Source: Verrucomicrobiales bacterium
GTDB lineage: Bacteria; Verrucomicrobiota; Verrucomicrobiia; Methylacidiphilales; JAAUTS01
DNA: 7,225 nt
NCBI GenBank assembly: GCA_031279715.1
Contig: JAITHY010000049.1
Span: 1-7,225, forward strand
Direction: 5' to 3'
Position numbers and translations under genes: made by a program. Positions 5,374 through 7,225 of the stretch are shown one piece after another. The first letter of the stretch is position 1. Every line of letters begins with the position of its first letter. A model generated the notes under the pieces. The model worked only from the letters and a program-made list of their open reading frames with translations, was not told the DNA's origin and made no database searches.

Positions 5374-7225
5374 GAAAATCTCTCGCCCAGGCGCCGGTTA
5401 TTTTGACTGGCTGGCGGGATGGATTTTATTTGCCGCCACCGTGACCGTCAGCGGCTGGTCATTGTCAGCGGCGGGATGTTTGAACCGCGGCGGTTATTTG
5501 TTCGCGTTCGCGCTGGCGGCGGCATTTTTTCTTACCAAGGGCAAGCCGCTGTTGATGACGGAACAGGCCGCGGCCAGCGCTTGCCGTGTCACGCGGTTCA
5601 AACACGGCCTGCCATTGTCGTGGCTGGCGCTGACGGTCATGATTTTTATCGGCGGCGCGTTGTACAGTCCGAACAATTTCGATTATCTCACCTACCGCCT
5701 GCCGCGCGTGCTCAACTGGTTATGGGAAGAATCATGGTTTTGGATTTCCACCGCCAACCCGCGACTCAATTACAACGGCACCGGCATGGAGTGGCTGATG
5801 ACTCCGCTGCTGGCGTTCACCAACAGCGACCGCCTGTTTTTTCTCATCAACTTTCTTCCTTGGCTGCTGTTGCCCGGCTTGATTTTTTCCGTCTTCACAA
5901 AGCTGGGCGTCAGTGGCCGTGCCGCCCGTTGGTGGATGTGGCTGCTGCCCTCCGGCTATTGCTTCGTCACCCAGGCGGGCGGCATGGGCAATGACGCTTA
6001 CGCCGCCATCTGGCTGCTTGGCGCGTTGCACTACGCGCTGATGATGGGCCGCGCCCGCGCTGACGCTCAGCGCTGCCTGCTCCTTTCCTGCCTCGCCATC
6101 GCGCTGCTCACCGGCGTCAAACTATCCAACGCACCGCTGACACTGCCCTGGCTCGTGCTGCTGATTGCCCACTGGCGGCGGCACCGGCCCATGCCAGGCC
6201 CGCTGACCGTCACCGCCTTGTTGTCCGTGTGCGTGTTAATTTCATGCGCGCCGACCGTGTGGTTGAACATCCGCCACACCGGACATTATTCCGGAGAGCC
6301 TGACAGCAATATGGCGCTGAAAAACCCGGTCTATGGAGTGGCCGGCAACACACTGCAACTCACCATTGCCAATCTCGCGCCACCCGTCAATCCCGCCAAG
6401 ATTAATGTGGCAAAAATTCTGCCCGTGAAATGGAGTGAAAAAATCAAGGCTAATTTTCCCCGCTTTGAGCCGACCGTGAACGAGCTTGCCCTTGAGGAAA
6501 ACAGCGCCGCCGGCCTCGGTGTCACACTGGCGCTGACGCTGATGCTGTTTATCCGCTCAGCGTCAGCAAGGCGCATGAATTTCACCAATAAATTTTGGAT
6601 GGCCGCCCTGCTGCTGGGATTGCTGGCATTAACCGCCAAACTGGGTTCCGCCACAATGTCACGTGTGCTCACCCCGTACTACCCGCTGCTGGCGGCGGCA
6701 GCGCTGCTGCTCATCCAACCTGATGGCCGGCGGCTCAAGCGGCGTCCGTGGAAAATTCTCGCCACGCTGGTCATGTCATCGTCAGCGCTGGTTTTGATTC
6801 TCTCGCCCGCACGCCCGCTGTTGCCCGCGACGCTGATGATGAAAAGCCTGCGCCGTGTCGGCGCGCCATCAGCGGTGCTTGACCGTGTCCACACCATTTG
6901 CACCACCTACGCCTCCCGCAGTGATGCCTTCGCTGACATTCACCGCCAACTGCCCGCTGACGAACACGCCCTCGCCATTATTCAACAAGGCGACGACACT
7001 ATCGCCTCATTCTGGCGCCCCTTCGGCAGCCGCCGTGTCGTGGAGGCCATGATCAGCGACACCAAGGAAGAATTATTGCGACAAAACATTCACTACGTGG
7101 CGGTCAACGGCCTGATGGCTGACCCTCAGCGGCTCGCTGAACTTCAGCGCCAGTGGGATGCCGAACCGGTCTGGCAGGGAGAAATTCTCGACAAAATCCA
7201 GCGCGGCGCGGTCACGTGGTATTTG
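5351..7225 (+). CDS. GT39/ArnT-like polytopic membrane glycosyltransferase, 3' end outside window
   Basis: The frame from ATG 5351 stays open for 625 codons to the window edge; no stop is reached. The protein has many hydrophobic helices (for example about 18-32, 48-62, 88-105, 160-182, then further ones at 190-300, 400-470 and 500-515 by eye). The first large loop carries NNFDYLTYRLPRVLNWLWEE (108-127), where GT-C enzymes of the GT39/ArnT/Pmt type have their catalytic Asp and a D-x-x-x-Y-R pattern; Asp111 is the candidate. The final ~100 residues are soluble and probably periplasmic. GT-C enzymes move a sugar from a polyprenyl-phosphate donor to a glycan, lipid or protein on the outer face of the inner membrane, so a partner making such a donor (the GT2 protein in this window) makes sense. 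ATG 5363 is an alternative start, but the only weak ribosome site (AGGT, 5336-5339) favours 5351. It lies 19 bases from, and divergent to, the FrhB-like gene. It contains 12 exact copies of the dispersed motif. Confidence 0.82.
   Translation, partial: MRRAMQNKKISRPGAGYFDWLAGWILFAATVTVSGWSLSAAGCLNRGGYLFAFALAAAFFLTKGKPLLMTEQAAASACRVTRFKHGLPLSWLALTVMIFIGGALYSPNNFDYLTYRLPRVLNWLWEESWFWISTANPRLNYNGTGMEWLMTPLLAFTNSDRLFFLINFLPWLLLPGLIFSVFTKLGVSGRAARWWMWLLPSGYCFVTQAGGMGNDAYAAIWLLGALHYALMMGRARADAQRCLLLSCLAIALLTGVKLSNAPLTLPWLVLLIAHWRRHRPMPGPLTVTALLSVCVLISCAPTVWLNIRHTGHYSGEPDSNMALKNPVYGVAGNTLQLTIANLAPPVNPAKINVAKILPVKWSEKIKANFPRFEPTVNELALEENSAAGLGVTLALTLMLFIRSASARRMNFTNKFWMAALLLGLLALTAKLGSATMSRVLTPYYPLLAAAALLLIQPDGRRLKRRPWKILATLVMSSSALVLILSPARPLLPATLMMKSLRRVGAPSAVLDRVHTICTTYASRSDAFADIHRQLPADEHALAIIQQGDDTIASFWRPFGSRRVVEAMISDTKEELLRQNIHYVAVNGLMADPQRLAELQRQWDAEPVWQGEILDKIQRGAVTWYL
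6059..6071. repeat. Inverted motif pair GCTGA-CGC-TCAGC
   Basis: A perfect 5-bp inverted repeat with a 3-base centre inside the GT39-like gene, read as ADAQ. The same layout occurs at 7118-7130 (GCTGA-CCC-TCAGC), read as ADPQ, so two independent places share the same inverted geometry. Confidence 0.75.
6532..6567. repeat. Perfect 11-bp inverted repeat inside the GT39-like gene
   Basis: GCTGACGCTGA (6532-6542) is matched exactly by its reverse complement TCAGCGTCAGC (6557-6567), with a 14-base loop. Each arm is a core copy joined to a partial copy of the dispersed motif. The segment encodes LTLMLFIRSASA in frame, so it is tolerated in coding sequence rather than interrupting it. Confidence 0.85.
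7118..7130. repeat. Inverted motif pair GCTGA-CCC-TCAGC
   Basis: A second example of the arrangement at 6059-6071, with a different centre, near the end of the visible part of the GT39-like gene. Confidence 0.75.

Larger units (their letters stand above)
24..7123. repeat. Dispersed short repeat family, core CGCTGAC (best form GCCGCTGACGGTSAC)
   Basis: Exact GCTGAC copies start at 24, 480, 558, 1209, 2570, 2715, 2961, 3078, 3574, 5054, 5629, 6059, 6136, 6202, 6532, 6932, 6956 and 7118. Reverse copies GTCAGC start at 515, 521, 638, 1113, 2239, 3120, 3172, 3258, 3726, 5182, 5447, 5464, 6562 and 6781. That is 32 copies; 27 extend to CGCTGAC. Equal base frequencies predict about 3.5 and 0.9. Downstream of the core, GGTGA, GGTCA, CGTCA, ACTG and GCTGA recur. 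Copies occur on both strands, in coding and intergenic DNA, and in different reading frames. None are seen at 1215-2238 or 3732-5053. Count and positions are by eye. Confidence 0.85.

Noticed and set aside
5419..5994. Open frame of 191 codons on the plus strand
   Set aside because: It overlaps the GT39-like gene in another frame. The 5351 frame gives continuous membrane helices and a GT-C motif over 625 codons, while this frame gives an Arg/His-rich translation.

Overview
This window is part of a bacterial surface-polysaccharide (exopolysaccharide, O-antigen or capsule-type) biosynthesis locus. It holds six protein-coding genes, two of them cut by the window edges, and no RNA genes, transposons or CRISPR. 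The gene set (GT61, FkbM methyltransferase, GT2 with C-terminal membrane helices, an (alpha/alpha)6-type protein and an FrhB-like protein) is common in Gram-negative environmental bacteria. The moderately GC-rich sequence and this combination would suit Verrucomicrobiota, Planctomycetota or relatives. That is a weak guess, because no marker gene is present.

Layout: positions 1-632 (+) carry the C-terminal part of a GT61 glycosyltransferase. Positions 687-1526 (+) encode an FkbM-family methyltransferase, followed by a hairpin plus T-run that looks like a terminator. Three genes on the minus strand then form one tight operon read from right to left: a cysteine-depleted FrhB-like protein (5331-4105), an unnamed toroid or heparinase-like protein (4091-2517) and a GT2 glycosyltransferase (2514-1564). 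Their spacings are 13 and 2 bases. On the plus strand, starting only 19 bases from the FrhB-like gene and running off the right edge, is a large polytopic GT39/ArnT-like membrane glycosyltransferase (5351-7225, 625 codons without a stop).

Functionally, the GT2 and GT39-like enzymes would act at the membrane on lipid-linked sugars, GT61 would add sugars, and FkbM would O-methylate a glycan. The FrhB-like and toroid proteins are probably accessory modification enzymes of unknown reaction.

The most striking signal is not a gene. A short motif, core CGCTGAC (GTCAGCG on the other strand), is scattered through the window at very high density. I count 32 copies of the 6-mer GCTGAC/GTCAGC where about 3.5 are expected from equal base frequencies, and 27 of these are CGCTGAC where about 0.9 are expected. 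The best copies extend to GCCGCTGACGGTSAC. Copies lie on both strands, in all reading frames and between genes. They are often in inverted or tandem pairs, sometimes at stop codons and in a terminator-like hairpin, and the longest perfect inverted repeat seen (11 bp arms, 6532-6567) is built from them. This resembles DNA uptake sequences or the cyanobacterial HIP1 repeats in behaviour, but the motif itself is not one I recognise.
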